Assembly: GCA_024402505.1 (NCBI GenBank)
Contig: JAKSTP010000007.1
Location: 1 to 64,000, forward strand
Source: Treponema sp.
Lineage (GTDB): Bacteria; Spirochaetota; Spirochaetia; Treponematales; Treponemataceae
DNA length: 64,000 nucleotides
Reading direction: 5' to 3'
Shown: in pieces, positions 7,005 through 14,991 of the stretch
Layout: every line of letters begins with the position of its first letter
Numbering within the stretch: the stretch's first letter is position 1
Program-made: the position numbers and the translations under genes
Notes under the pieces: model-generated
The model's database searches: none
Told to the model about the DNA's origin: nothing
What the model saw: the letters and a program-made list of their open reading frames with translations, nothing else

Positions 7005-7361
7005 ATGAAAGTAGACGGAACAAATTCAAAACAGGTTGCTGCCGGTGCAACAAAATCGGCAAATACATTGGTTGATTGGCTTAATGATAAAAAAGATACA
7101 TTAGCCGTTGCACTTCCGAAAGGGACTGTAGATATTGACCGCTTTATGCAGAGTGCATTACTCGCAATTTTTGATACAAAAAATGTGAATATTGCAAAAT
7201 GTACACCTGTATCAATTTATAGAGCCTTGAAAGAATCAGCAGCTCTTGGACTTGAAGTTGGAGGTGTTCTTGGTCAGGCATACCTTATCCCTTATAACGA
7301 ATCTCACCAGATAAATGGAAAATGGGTTAAGGAAATGACTTGCCATTTTCAAATGGGGTAG
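7005..7361 (+). CDS. recT: RecT-type single-strand annealing protein, exon 1
   Basis: Encodes the RecT N-terminal part: LVDWLNDKKDTLAVALPKGT, then DRFMQSALLAIFDTKNVNIA, then SIYRALKESAALGLEVGG and the conserved QAYLIPYN strand, ending CHFQMG. A TAG follows at once, but it belongs to a group I intron: coding sequence runs to T7359 and resumes at A8382. The spliced join reads FQMGYKGLITLARRS, exactly the RecT consensus. Exons of 355 and 668 nt sum to 341 codons (340 residues plus stop). RecT anneals single strands produced by the upstream exonuclease. Confidence 0.9.
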   Translation: MKVDGTNSKQVAAGATKSANTLVDWLNDKKDTLAVALPKGTVDIDRFMQSALLAIFDTKNVNIAKCTPVSIYRALKESAALGLEVGGVLGQAYLIPYNESHQINGKWVKEMTCHFQMG

Positions 7362-8381
7362 ACTTTTGCTCTCCGTGTTAGTAATAGCACGGTAATAAAC
7401 GCTGTGAACTGTTTTATCAACAGGTGTGATTACGACAATCAATAAGATTGGAACATTAGTAACTGAGTGTTTGCGTAATTGCTAACCGGGAAAGCCATTC
7501 AATTAAATTGGTCAATCCGGTGCTGTGGTATTCTTAGGGGATTTTTATGGTATCAGGAATATATAAAATTACTAATAACCTTAATAATCATTTTTACATT
7601 GGACAGTCTATAAATATTTCTAAAAGGTGGAAAGAACATAAAAGAAGTTTTTTGTACGGTAAAACTCATTCTACCGTTTTACAGAAGGCTTTTATTAAAT
7701 ATGGTTTTGAAAACTTTAAGTTTGAAATTTTAGAAGAATGTCCTGTAGAAAACTTGGATGATAGGGAAGTGTTTTATATTGCTACATTAAAACCTAAATA
7801 CAATATGAATTTGGGTGGATCTGGAAATGCCGGATATGTGGTAGCCGAAGAAACTAGAGAAATCCTTAGACGTAAAGGACGTGAACAGTGGGATTCTTAT
7901 GATACTGAAAGGAAAAATCAGATTATTAAGAATCAGCTTAAAGGTCCTAAAGTTGGGTCTCACCGTTCAGAAGAAACTAAAAAACTTTTGTCAGAAAAGA
8001 CTAGAGATTATTTTAGAAGAAATAACGGTATGTCTCAGGAACAGAAAGAAAAAATTTCTGAATCGTTAAAAGGCAAAAAAAGACCTAATTTGAAAAAATA
8101 TAAACCGGTAGTTGGAACTTCAATAACTGGAACAAAGTTTTATTTCACTAGTATAAAATTTGCCGCATTAGTTATGGATATTAACTACAGTGAAATTTGT
8201 CATTGTTTAAGAGGTAACAGAAAACAGGCCGGTGGAATTACTTGGGAATACTGTAGTCAAGAGACTATCCATTTATGGAGTAGGGGAGAATTGATAACTC
8301 CTCGAAGTGCAGCGCGTCCTGTTAATCAGGATGAAGATATAGTCCATACCATAGCGAAGAATGGAAGTTATGGGGTTTATG
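7360..8381 (+). mobile_element. Group I intron with GIY-YIG homing endonuclease, in recT
   Basis: 1022 bp. The 5' site follows a U (TGGGGT|AGAC) and the intron ends in G (TTTATG|ATAAAG), the expected group I boundaries. The exon end GGGGU can pair with GCUCU shortly inside the intron (P1 with a terminal U-G pair). Core-like sequence sits before the ORF, with aattgctaaccgggaaagcc at about 7477-7496. The 3' core element gatgaagatatagtcc lies near 8331-8346. Excision restores an uninterrupted RecT consensus. The exact secondary structure was not folded. Confidence 0.85.
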
Positions 8382-9049
8382 ATAAAGGCTTAATTACACT
8401 GGCTCGCCGCTCAAACACAATCAAAACAATTGCGTGTGAACCTGTTTATTCAAATGATATTTTTACCGTGCAGCTTGGATGTGACAGAAGAATTGATCAC
8501 CGTCTCGATCTTTCAAAGGATCGTGGAACAATTATCGGTTATTACTGTCTTGTTGAGCTTACAAACGGTGGAATTCAGTTTGCTGTCAAATCTGTAAAAG
8601 ATATTGAAAAACACCGTGACAATTTTTCCAAATCTTATAAAAAAGAAGATTCGGATAATGTATGGAATAAGAATTTTGACGCTATGGCACTTAAAACTTG
8701 TGCAATTCAGGCCCTTAAACTTTGTCCTATCTCAATTGAAGCTCTTGAAGCTGTAAGACGTGAAGAACTTGGAGATAGAAAAGAGCCGGAACCAAAACCA
8801 ACAACGAAAGTTTTTACTCCGGAAGAAAATGTTGAAGACGCTGAATTCACAATTCAGGAAGAACCAAAACAGGAACCAAAAAAGCCAGGAAGAAAACCAA
8901 AACAGGAAGACTCAAAAGAAACCGTTGAAACAGAAAACTTGGCCGAAAATGGTGGAATGTCAGATGAAGAAATGAAACTCGCGGAAGAAGCTTTTGAACA
9001 GCAGCAACAGAGTATGAATTTTGACGAATCGGAAGTGAGTCCGTATTAA
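7547..9049 (+). CDS. GIY-YIG intron endonuclease reading through into RecT exon 2
   Basis: ATG 7547 has AGGGGAT as ribosome binding site. Residues 1-~95 form a GIY-YIG nuclease: GIY at 4-6, YIG at 18-20, and the KRWKEHKRS helix. NUMOD3-like repeats follow (GSHRSEETKKLLSEKTRDYF and MSQEQKEKISESLKGKKRPN), then a NUMOD1-like region ending near GGITWEYC. The intron's 3' core is then translated without a stop, and the frame enters RecT exon 2 (from K of KGLITLARRS) with RecT signatures such as IGYYCLVELTNGG and FAVKSVKDIEKHRD. A long acidic, Pro/Gln-rich tail closes the frame. Unspliced RNA would yield an endonuclease-RecT fusion; spliced RNA yields RecT. Confidence 0.85.
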   Translation: MVSGIYKITNNLNNHFYIGQSINISKRWKEHKRSFLYGKTHSTVLQKAFIKYGFENFKFEILEECPVENLDDREVFYIATLKPKYNMNLGGSGNAGYVVAEETREILRRKGREQWDSYDTERKNQIIKNQLKGPKVGSHRSEETKKLLSEKTRDYFRRNNGMSQEQKEKISESLKGKKRPNLKKYKPVVGTSITGTKFYFTSIKFAALVMDINYSEICHCLRGNRKQAGGITWEYCSQETIHLWSRGELITPRSAARPVNQDEDIVHTIAKNGSYGVYDKGLITLARRSNTIKTIACEPVYSNDIFTVQLGCDRRIDHRLDLSKDRGTIIGYYCLVELTNGGIQFAVKSVKDIEKHRDNFSKSYKKEDSDNVWNKNFDAMALKTCAIQALKLCPISIEALEAVRREELGDRKEPEPKPTTKVFTPEENVEDAEFTIQEEPKQEPKKPGRKPKQEDSKETVETENLAENGGMSDEEMKLAEEAFEQQQQSMNFDESEVSPY

Positions 9050-9059
9050 TGGGGAATGA

Positions 9060-9845
9060 ATGAAAGTTACAAGTTTTTTTCATGCGGCTTTTTATAACAA
9101 CAAGGTAATTCTTAAAGTCAATGACAACAAAGATTTGTTGATGATTAAAAAACTGTTTGAATCAAAAGAGAGTAGAGAGAAACGGTCGGGAAAAGAGATC
9201 CTGATTGAAGCAACAATAGACGCTGCTTTTCAAAAACGCTCATTCAAGCAGAACAATGCCGTATGGAAACTTGTAACAGTTATTTTTGAATCAGAAAACG
9301 GACGTAAACCGTCAGACGAAGAGAAATACGAATTGTATAGTGATCTTCTTGATATTTATGGTCCGATGAAACCAAACAAAAGAACCGGACAATTAAGACG
9401 TGTTCATGTGTCAGAAGGAAATACTGTCGAAATAGCAGAATTTATAGACGGCCTTCTATACGAACTTTCAACAAGGTGTAATTTACATCCTGATCTACAG
9501 GCAGATGTTAGAAGTGTTCTATTTGACTATGCGATATGGAAAGCAAAGCAGAATATTGAATACCTAAATACACTTGAAGACGTTAGAAGACATATTGTGT
9601 GGAGTGAAGCCAGTGGAAGACGTGAGAATCTTGAGATTCATCACATTGTTAGCCGTGGAGCTTGTCCTCAATTTGCGGATAATGCTTGGAATCTTCTTGT
9701 TTTGACTCAGGAAGAACATAGATTTTTCCATTCTCATGGTTGGTCTGTGTTCCTGGAGAAATATCCACACTTAAAAAATAAAGTTGATTTAGCTTTCAGT
9801 AAAGCTGGAATGTTAACACCGGTTGTATTTATGAACGCCGCATAA
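9060..9845 (+). CDS. NinB-like/HNH putative recombination nuclease
   Basis: 261 residues. A middle segment, QKRSFKQNNAVWKLVTVIF, resembles the 'kRS..QN...w.ll..i' core of NinB/Rap recombination proteins. The C-terminal third has an HNH-type signature: LEIHHIVSRGACPQFADNAW, then NLLVLTQEEHRFFHSHGW. This combination is known in phage proteins of the putative HNHc nuclease group, which often sit with RecT and SSB. It probably cuts branched DNA or aids annealing during recombination. Confidence 0.65.
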   Translation: MKVTSFFHAAFYNNKVILKVNDNKDLLMIKKLFESKESREKRSGKEILIEATIDAAFQKRSFKQNNAVWKLVTVIFESENGRKPSDEEKYELYSDLLDIYGPMKPNKRTGQLRRVHVSEGNTVEIAEFIDGLLYELSTRCNLHPDLQADVRSVLFDYAIWKAKQNIEYLNTLEDVRRHIVWSEASGRRENLEIHHIVSRGACPQFADNAWNLLVLTQEEHRFFHSHGWSVFLEKYPHLKNKVDLAFSKAGMLTPVVFMNAA

Positions 9846-9855
9846 GGATTGAAAA

Positions 9856-10626
9856 ATGGACTTTTTGAAATTATCTACAACAACTTTTGAAGATCCGAAA
9901 GTAAAAATACTCAGATCAAAATTCGGAAGAGACGGATATTTAGTTTATATCCACACTCTTTATCTGATCTGTCAGGGACTTACAACTAAGAACAATGAGT
10001 GTGTATTGCCTTATGCAGCAGAGACACTTTCTTTTGACTTAGGAATTGAAAAAGAAACTGTTAAAGAGATTTATATTTTATGTATCGAACTTGGATTACT
10101 TGAGGGAGATCCTGAAAACGAGATTCAATGCACCAAAATTTTAACACGTCTCGAAAAAAATAAATTGTCTCCGGCAATGCGAAAACTTGTTAAGTCAGTT
10201 GAACAGCCAGTAACACCTTTAGAAAATAATTCTTTTCAGGAATTTCCTAAAACACAAGAAAATACTCCAGTTTTGAAAGGTTTTGCAGAAGAAGTTTACA
10301 AAATATGGGAATCCGCAAAATTACCATGTAAAAGAGGCGGTTTATCATCCTTCTTACAGTCGGATATGAGAAATGCACTTGCAGAAATGAGACAGCAGAA
10401 TTTGACCACTGATGAAGTTTTACAGGCTTGTAAGAATTACGTGGAGATTATTCAGAGTAATAATTCCTGGTATACCGCCAGACTTCCTTTTGACAATTTC
10501 ATGAAAGAAACAACGATTAAACGGTTTTTGCCTGATTATTACAAAAAAGAATATTTCATTAACAATAACGGCAATAGTGGAGTAAATAAGTCAGGTGCAG
10601 ATCAGTGTAATGAGGTAGGTTTTTAG
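9856..10626 (+). CDS. Replication initiator-like protein (winged helix)
   Basis: 256 residues starting MDFLKLSTTTFEDPKVKILR, with FGRDGYLVYIHTLYLICQGL. This opening is typical of phage primosomal proteins (DUF4373/Lin1244-like winged helix). A linker follows, then a second helical part (DEVLQACKNYVEIIQSNNSW, FDNFMKE). It lies directly before the DnaC-like loader, the usual order for origin-binding protein and loader, so it likely marks the origin and recruits the host helicase. Confidence 0.6.
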   Translation: MDFLKLSTTTFEDPKVKILRSKFGRDGYLVYIHTLYLICQGLTTKNNECVLPYAAETLSFDLGIEKETVKEIYILCIELGLLEGDPENEIQCTKILTRLEKNKLSPAMRKLVKSVEQPVTPLENNSFQEFPKTQENTPVLKGFAEEVYKIWESAKLPCKRGGLSSFLQSDMRNALAEMRQQNLTTDEVLQACKNYVEIIQSNNSWYTARLPFDNFMKETTIKRFLPDYYKKEYFINNNGNSGVNKSGADQCNEVGF

Positions 10627-10627
10627 T

Positions 10628-11293
10628 ATGAGTGAAATGAGAGATTTAAGTACTTTTGAACACTTAATCCCTGTTGAATATCTGAAAGGGGAAGATCCTG
10701 AGTTCATTGAAAATCAGAAAAAAGAAGAAAGAGTTGCAAGAATTTCTAAATATAAGAATTCCGGATTTCCAGAAAAATTTCATGGAGTACAGCTTGATGA
10801 ACTTGATGAAAAACAGAAAGAAACAGGCAACGAATTTATGGATAAGATCAGAAACGGAAAGAGTACAAGTCTCTGGCTTTGTGGTTATGCAGGAACAGGG
10901 AAAACTTGTCTTGCATGTGCTATAGCAAAAGAGACCGCACTTGAAGGAAAAAACGTTTCATATATAAAAAGTCATTTAATTATTGAAAAACTGAAAAAAA
11001 ATCAGGTGCCAATTGAAGACGTGCTTTATAAATTGAAAGTTAACAGCTTGGTTGTTATTGATGAAGTAGGACGTTATCCAATTCCAGAATGGGAGAGTTA
11101 CTACTTGTTTCTGATTATGGATGAACTTTATAACCTGGGTATATCGGTAATTATGATTTCAAACTTGGAAAAAAGCAAACTTGGTGAATTGCTGGGAAAC
11201 GCCTGTGTTGACCGGTTCCGGGGACTTGCTAAGTCGGTTGAATTCTCAGGGAAGTCTTATAGAGGTACAGACAAAGAATTATATACAGCATAG
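10628..11293 (+). CDS. DnaC/IstB-like helicase loader ATPase
   Basis: 221 residues. Walker A is GYAGTGKT (86-93), Walker B is LVVIDEVG (141-148), with sensor-type residues in VIMISNLEKSKLGELLG and the arginine region CVDRFRGLAKSVEF. It matches the AAA+ DnaC/IstB family that loads replicative helicase onto DNA. It follows the initiator gene with a single base between them. Confidence 0.85.
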   Translation: MSEMRDLSTFEHLIPVEYLKGEDPEFIENQKKEERVARISKYKNSGFPEKFHGVQLDELDEKQKETGNEFMDKIRNGKSTSLWLCGYAGTGKTCLACAIAKETALEGKNVSYIKSHLIIEKLKKNQVPIEDVLYKLKVNSLVVIDEVGRYPIPEWESYYLFLIMDELYNLGISVIMISNLEKSKLGELLGNACVDRFRGLAKSVEFSGKSYRGTDKELYTA

Positions 11294-11305
11294 GGAGGCG
11301 AGAAA

Positions 11306-11626
11306 ATGCGTGTTTATATTAGTGGAGCAATTACAAAACTTTTGGAGCGTGGTGAAGATTACGAACGTCCTTTTAAGATCCGTGAAATGGAACTTAAAAA
11401 AATGGGATATACACCTGTAAATCCGTTGGCTTACCAGAAACAAATTATGAAGAAATACAACGGAAAACCAAAACATGAAGATTTTATGAATGAACTTTTG
11501 AAAGTGCTTTTGGATTGTGAAGGTATAACAATGTTGGATAACTGGACCGAATCTACCGGTGCAGAATGTGAAAAATACGTTGCCGAAGAAACCGGAAAAA
11601 TATTTGTTGAATTTAGAAAGGGATGA
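11306..11626 (+). CDS. DUF4406 nucleoside 2-deoxyribosyltransferase-like protein
   Basis: 106 residues. Characteristic features are MRVYISGAIT at the N-terminus, a long GYTPVNPLAY loop, and ITMLDNWTESTGAECEKYVA near the end. Members adopt the nucleoside 2-deoxyribosyltransferase/Rossmann-like fold and may act on nucleotides, but most are uncharacterised. AGGGAGG ribosome binding site upstream. Confidence 0.75.
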   Translation: MRVYISGAITKLLERGEDYERPFKIREMELKKMGYTPVNPLAYQKQIMKKYNGKPKHEDFMNELLKVLLDCEGITMLDNWTESTGAECEKYVAEETGKIFVEFRKG

Positions 11627-11982
11627 AGTATATAGGTTGGTGTATCGCCTTTGTTTCTTTTGCGTTTGGTTTTTGTGTCATGACTTTGAACAAAAACCAG
11701 GAACGTGAATTGAGGATTCAGGTGGAATACATTGAGATACTTGAAGAAGAAATCAGGGATCTTGAAGAAAAACAGAAACAAATAACCTGGCTTGAAGAGG
11801 AACTGGAGAATATAGATAACTACATCAGAGCTATAGAATGTCTAAAAATTAAAGGCGCCGAAAGTCTTCCTGAATCTGTTGAAGAAAACCTCAGAAAGAA
11901 ACTTAATGAGAACCGCCTGGAAGTTGTTAAAAACGCGGTCTATTGGGATCGTGAATTAAATAAAAGGGAGGAAGAAAAATGA
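11623..11982 (+). CDS. Membrane-anchored coiled-coil protein (119 aa)
   Basis: A single N-terminal membrane segment (YIGWCIAFVSFAFGFCVMTL) is followed by a long charged coiled coil (ERELRIQVEYIEILEEEIRD onwards). Topology resembles phage spanin-like or membrane-tethered proteins, but no lysis genes surround it. ATGA-coupled on both sides. Function unknown. Confidence 0.55.
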   Translation: MKYIGWCIAFVSFAFGFCVMTLNKNQERELRIQVEYIEILEEEIRDLEEKQKQITWLEEELENIDNYIRAIECLKIKGAESLPESVEENLRKKLNENRLEVVKNAVYWDRELNKREEEK

Positions 11983-12185
11983 ACTTCTTTAAGAAAACAT
12001 GGGTGATGATACTTGCATTTGTATTTATTGCCATTGGAACACTTATTCTTTTCCTTAACGGAAAGACTGAGGGCGAAGTTGCAGCTTATGTTGGACTCGT
12101 TTTTGCCGCAATTGGTGCTGTTGTCATGATAATTAAATTTATCATTGATCAGGTAACAAAAGCAAAACAGACTTCACAGAAGTAG
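11979..12185 (+). CDS. Small two-pass membrane protein (68 aa)
   Basis: Two hydrophobic segments (MILAFVFIAIGTLILFL and YVGLVFAAIGAVVMIIKFII) separated by a short polar loop. A holin-like size and topology is possible, but the gene lies in the replication region before SSB without an endolysin, so a holin role is not supported. Confidence 0.55.
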   Translation: MNFFKKTWVMILAFVFIAIGTLILFLNGKTEGEVAAYVGLVFAAIGAVVMIIKFIIDQVTKAKQTSQK

Positions 12186-12204
12186 AACTGAAAGACTTTA
12201 AGCA

Positions 12205-12238
12205 GCCGTTTGCCGTGGCTTTGTAACGGCCATTTTTT
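12205..12238 (+). terminator. Weak hairpin terminator before ssb
   Basis: GCCGTT (12205-12210) pairs with AACGGC (12225-12230), followed by CATTTTTT. It sits directly upstream of the SSB ribosome binding site. Confidence 0.45.
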
Positions 12239-12257
12239 GAAACAGGAAGTGAATATT

Positions 12258-12734
12258 ATGACAGATATTAATACAGTAATTTTGATTGGAAATCTTACAC
12301 GTGGTGTGAATGATGATGAAAGATCATTTGGATATTCAGCAAACGGAACGGCCAGGGCAAGTGTTTCGGTTGCCGTAAACAGATCCGTAAAAAAAGGTGA
12401 AGAATGGGTCGATGAAGTCTCTTACATTGATGTAACAATCTGGGGAAAGACCGCAGAAAACCTGAGACCTTATCTTGTAAAAGGGCAGAAAATTGCCGTG
12501 AAAGGTTATCTGAAACAGGATCGTTGGGAAAAAGAAGGGCAGAAATTCTCTCGTTTATCAGTTACCGCCGATCAGGTGCAACTTGTAGGAAATAAAAAAA
12601 CAGAAGATAACGGCGGAAATCCGGCTTATTCCGATTTAGGAAATAAACCAATGTTTACTCCTGCAAATAATGGAACACCGTCTTATAACGGTGGTTATGA
12701 AGATAACGGATTCCCTGAGGATGTCCCATATTAA
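12258..12734 (+). CDS. ssb: Single-stranded DNA-binding protein
   Basis: 158 residues from ATG 12258 with CAGGAAGTG upstream. OB-fold signatures: NTVILIGNLTRG at 5-16, SVSVAVNRSVKKGEEWVDEV, SYIDVTIWGKTAENL, and KGQKIAVKGYLKQDRWEKEG. A flexible Gly/Asn-rich linker ends in the acidic tip GFPEDVPY, equivalent to the DDIPF tail that recruits partner proteins. It protects replication and recombination intermediates and works with the RecT system. Confidence 0.95.
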   Translation: MTDINTVILIGNLTRGVNDDERSFGYSANGTARASVSVAVNRSVKKGEEWVDEVSYIDVTIWGKTAENLRPYLVKGQKIAVKGYLKQDRWEKEGQKFSRLSVTADQVQLVGNKKTEDNGGNPAYSDLGNKPMFTPANNGTPSYNGGYEDNGFPEDVPY

Positions 12735-12743
12735 GAGGTGATT

Positions 12744-12941
12744 ATGTTTTATGACTATCACTGTAAAAACTGTGATAAAACAGTAGAAATTGAAAAAGGG
12801 ATGAATGATCCAAATCCGGTGAAGTGTCCTGAGTGTGGAAGCGAAAACACCCTTGAAAGAATATATTCCAATCCAGTTGCAACAATTTATAACTGTAAAG
12901 GAATGTATGACACTGACAGTCGAAAAGTTGGAAGCAGATAA
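12744..12941 (+). CDS. FmdB-like zinc-ribbon protein
   Basis: 65 residues from ATG 12744 with GAGGTG upstream. It starts MFYDYHCKNCDKTVEIEKGM and has the second pair CPECGS, the spacing of the FmdB/CxxC_CxxC_SSSS putative regulatory family. Zinc binding is likely; function in phages is not established. Confidence 0.75.
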   Translation: MFYDYHCKNCDKTVEIEKGMNDPNPVKCPECGSENTLERIYSNPVATIYNCKGMYDTDSRKVGSR

Positions 12942-12950
12942 TTATTCAGG

Positions 12951-13030
12951 TTACGGAAAACGTGCTCGAATTCCGTGTAAAAACTAAGTTAGTTGCGGTG
13001 ATTAATCACTATGGGGAGCGTCTTAGTTTT
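12951..13030 (+). promoter_or_regulatory. Leader hairpins before the gene at 13053
   Basis: TTACGGAA/TTCCGTGTAA (12951-12980) forms a first imperfect hairpin. AACTAAG (12982-12988) pairs with CTTAGTT (13022-13028) to form a second stem followed by a T/C-rich run. An ATG at 13011 lies inside the second loop, which favours 13053 as the true start. Confidence 0.4.
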
Positions 13031-13052
13031 CCTTTTCAATAAGGAACAAAGA

Positions 13053-13376
13053 ATGGGAACTGAGGATTTGATTGAAAAATTTATCCAGGCTGGAATTCGG
13101 GCGTACAAGATAATTCTCAAAGGAACAGAGAAATATGATTGTCTTAATAGACATATTCCTGTTGAGATAGAAGGACAGAAAATTTCTTACTGGAGAGAAT
13201 ATGCGGTCTATACAATGGCCATGTATCTTAGAAGTCTTCTTCCTGATGTGGAACTGGAATGTATCTTGGACGGCAATCAATCAACAATAACGATTGAATT
13301 GACTAATGAAGAGCAGAGAGTTCTTAACGGAAAACTTTATTCTTTCTTAAAAAAAAACAAAGCACTTAATGTGTAA
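13053..13376 (+). CDS. Hypothetical protein (107 aa)
   Basis: ATG 13053 is preferred, with AAGGA upstream; the earlier ATG at 13011 is within a predicted hairpin. Mixed alpha/beta sequence (FIQAGIRAYKIILKGTEKY, YAVYTMAMYLRSLLPDVE, STITIELTNEEQRVL). No family recognised. Confidence 0.55.
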   Translation: MGTEDLIEKFIQAGIRAYKIILKGTEKYDCLNRHIPVEIEGQKISYWREYAVYTMAMYLRSLLPDVELECILDGNQSTITIELTNEEQRVLNGKLYSFLKKNKALNV

Positions 13377-13384
13377 GGAATAAT

Positions 13385-13576
13385 ATGGCAGAAGAAGAAA
13401 AAGCAGATACAAAAAAGATAAGACTGTTTTTCAGACGATTTAACTCTTGTCAAATAACTGAGGATAATTGGGCGAAATGGACAGAAATGAAATCAGTGGA
13501 AGTTGAAATGAAACCACTTGATACAAGTGGGTGTAGTACTCCTTGGGAATTATTAGGGTATGAGGTGATTGAATGA
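13385..13576 (+). CDS. Hypothetical protein (63 aa)
   Basis: Small protein with an acidic start (MAEEEKADTKKIRLFFRRFN) and a WTEMKSVEVEMKPLD strand. Not recognised. TGA overlaps the next ATG, and AAGGAATA is the ribosome binding site. Confidence 0.5.
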   Translation: MAEEEKADTKKIRLFFRRFNSCQITEDNWAKWTEMKSVEVEMKPLDTSGCSTPWELLGYEVIE

Positions 13577-13749
13577 CAGACGAAGAAAAAGTAGAAAAAA
13601 TCAAACAGTTTATTGATCTTTTGAGTGGAGCAAATACCTGTCAAAGAGAGATAAAAGAAAGACCTAGAGTTTTAGTCAATTTAGACGGTGAGTTTTCTTC
13701 TGATTTAGAAGTAGCATTAAGACAGACTATTGATTATTACATTTTGTAA
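13573..13749 (+). CDS. Hypothetical protein (58 aa) with MTDEEK start
   Basis: ATG 13573 overlaps the previous stop (ATGA). The product starts MTDEEKVEKIKQFIDLLSGA and ends VALRQTIDYYIL. The first codons are nearly identical at DNA level to the starts of the genes at 2490 and 13759, suggesting shared or copied 5' ends. Confidence 0.5.
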   Translation: MTDEEKVEKIKQFIDLLSGANTCQREIKERPRVLVNLDGEFSSDLEVALRQTIDYYIL

Positions 13750-13758
13750 GGAGAAAAA

Positions 13759-14367
13759 ATGACAGACAAAGAAAAAGCAGAAGCAGAAGAATATGCTAAA
13801 AAAAAAATTAAAGTGTTTGATAAAGACAGTTCATATTATTTTTTTCATGTCAAACAAGCCTATCTTGACGGACTTGCAGAAGGAAAAAAAGAACTTGAAC
13901 AATGGAAACAAGAATGGCAAGACGCACAGATTAAAGCAAATGAAGAAGGAATTGCAAGAACAACAATTCAAATCAAATACAAAGAATTTGAAAAAGAAAA
14001 CGCAGAACTATTAGAAAGTTGTAGGGATAAAGATAGACAGCTTAATAATTGGTTTCTATCTTATAACGAAGTAATCAAAGAAAATGAAGAACTGAACCGA
14101 GATAAAACCGAGTTAGTTAATTCAGTAACCGAGTTAACTAACTCAAAAACCGAGTTAGAAAACAAAGTAACTGAATTAAAATCCGATAAGGAATATCTTG
14201 ATAAGGTAAACAATGAACAGACAGAAGTAATTTTGAAACTGAATGAACAGATTGAAAAAATGAAATGTTGTGAAAATTGCAAAAAACACAGAAACAGAGA
14301 ATGTTCAGAAGATAAGAAGTTTTTTGCAAGAACACAGAACCAGTGTGATGAATGGGAGTGTAAATAA
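13759..14367 (+). CDS. Coiled-coil protein with N-terminal MTD module and C-terminal Cys cluster
   Basis: 202 residues in three parts. The N-terminal MTDKEKAEAEEYAKKK and AYLDGLAEGK module recurs in the gene at 2490. A long coiled coil with a repeated unit (KTELVNSVTELTNSKTELEN; DNA direct repeats around 14106-14176) follows. The C-terminal KCCENCKKHRNRECSEDKK has Cys spacing like the gene at 21642. It appears to be a mosaic of interchangeable ends around a coiled coil. Function unknown. Confidence 0.55.
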   Translation: MTDKEKAEAEEYAKKKIKVFDKDSSYYFFHVKQAYLDGLAEGKKELEQWKQEWQDAQIKANEEGIARTTIQIKYKEFEKENAELLESCRDKDRQLNNWFLSYNEVIKENEELNRDKTELVNSVTELTNSKTELENKVTELKSDKEYLDKVNNEQTEVILKLNEQIEKMKCCENCKKHRNRECSEDKKFFARTQNQCDEWECK

Positions 14368-14368
14368 T

Positions 14369-14497
14369 ATGTTTGAGAAAATATTTTTAACATCATTGGT
14401 AATATCAGGCTTACTTTGTGTAATTGCATTGATATTTGAAAATGAACCTTTTGGAATGTTTAGTGGGATATATTTTACTTCCCATAAGGAGAATTAA
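14369..14497 (+). CDS. Small membrane protein (42 aa)
   Basis: Starts at ATG 14369 just after the previous stop. One hydrophobic segment (IFLTSLVISGLLCVIALIF) is followed by a short polar tail. No family recognised. Confidence 0.4.
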   Translation: MFEKIFLTSLVISGLLCVIALIFENEPFGMFSGIYFTSHKEN

Positions 14498-14980
14498 ATG
14501 AGTAATAGATTTTATGTAAATGAAGTACAGATTTTTGGCAACAATGAAATGTTCGGTTATACCTACGAAGAACTCGAAAAACAGGGTGCTGAATGGACGA
14601 AAGATGGGACTTTTCGTGAAATCAACATCACGGATCCACAGGCTTTAATGGACGCAGTAACAAAAGATACTGCTGATTATCTCAAAGAAGTAAATTGTGA
14701 TTACTTTGATTATGAAAAACACAAAGATGTTCACAAAGATTTTGAAGAATTAAAAGATTCAGACATATTAACTACAGATAAAAGAAGTCTTATTAACTGC
14801 CTCTACGATGAAGATGGACAAGCAAGAGATAATGCTTGGTTACATCTTACTTGGTACGTTGATGAAAGACGAGTGTTCACACCTTTCAATTTATACCAGG
14901 CAATTAAAAACTCCGTTGAAGTTGTAAAAGGAAAATTAACACTCAAAGAAGGCTGCATAATCACTGCCAAAATGTATTAA
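14498..14980 (+). CDS. Hypothetical protein (160 aa)
   Basis: Acidic, mixed alpha/beta protein (NRFYVNEVQIFGNNEMFGYT; LINCLYDEDGQARDNAWLHL). Not recognised. AAGGAGAA ribosome binding site; close to the ASCH gene, so probably in the same operon. Confidence 0.55.
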   Translation: MSNRFYVNEVQIFGNNEMFGYTYEELEKQGAEWTKDGTFREINITDPQALMDAVTKDTADYLKEVNCDYFDYEKHKDVHKDFEELKDSDILTTDKRSLINCLYDEDGQARDNAWLHLTWYVDERRVFTPFNLYQAIKNSVEVVKGKLTLKEGCIITAKMY

Positions 14981-14991
14981 GGAGGAATTAA

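Noticed and set aside
8270..8381. Stop codon for the intron endonuclease before the 3' splice site
   Set aside because: Read codon by codon; none occurs, so the read-through into exon 2 is real in this sequence.
11979..12185. Two-pass membrane protein as a holin
   Set aside because: No endolysin or spanin neighbours; position in the replication block.
14106..14176. Direct DNA repeats (accgagtta...) as a mobile or regulatory repeat
   Set aside because: They keep the reading frame and code for coiled-coil heptads; explained by protein repetition.
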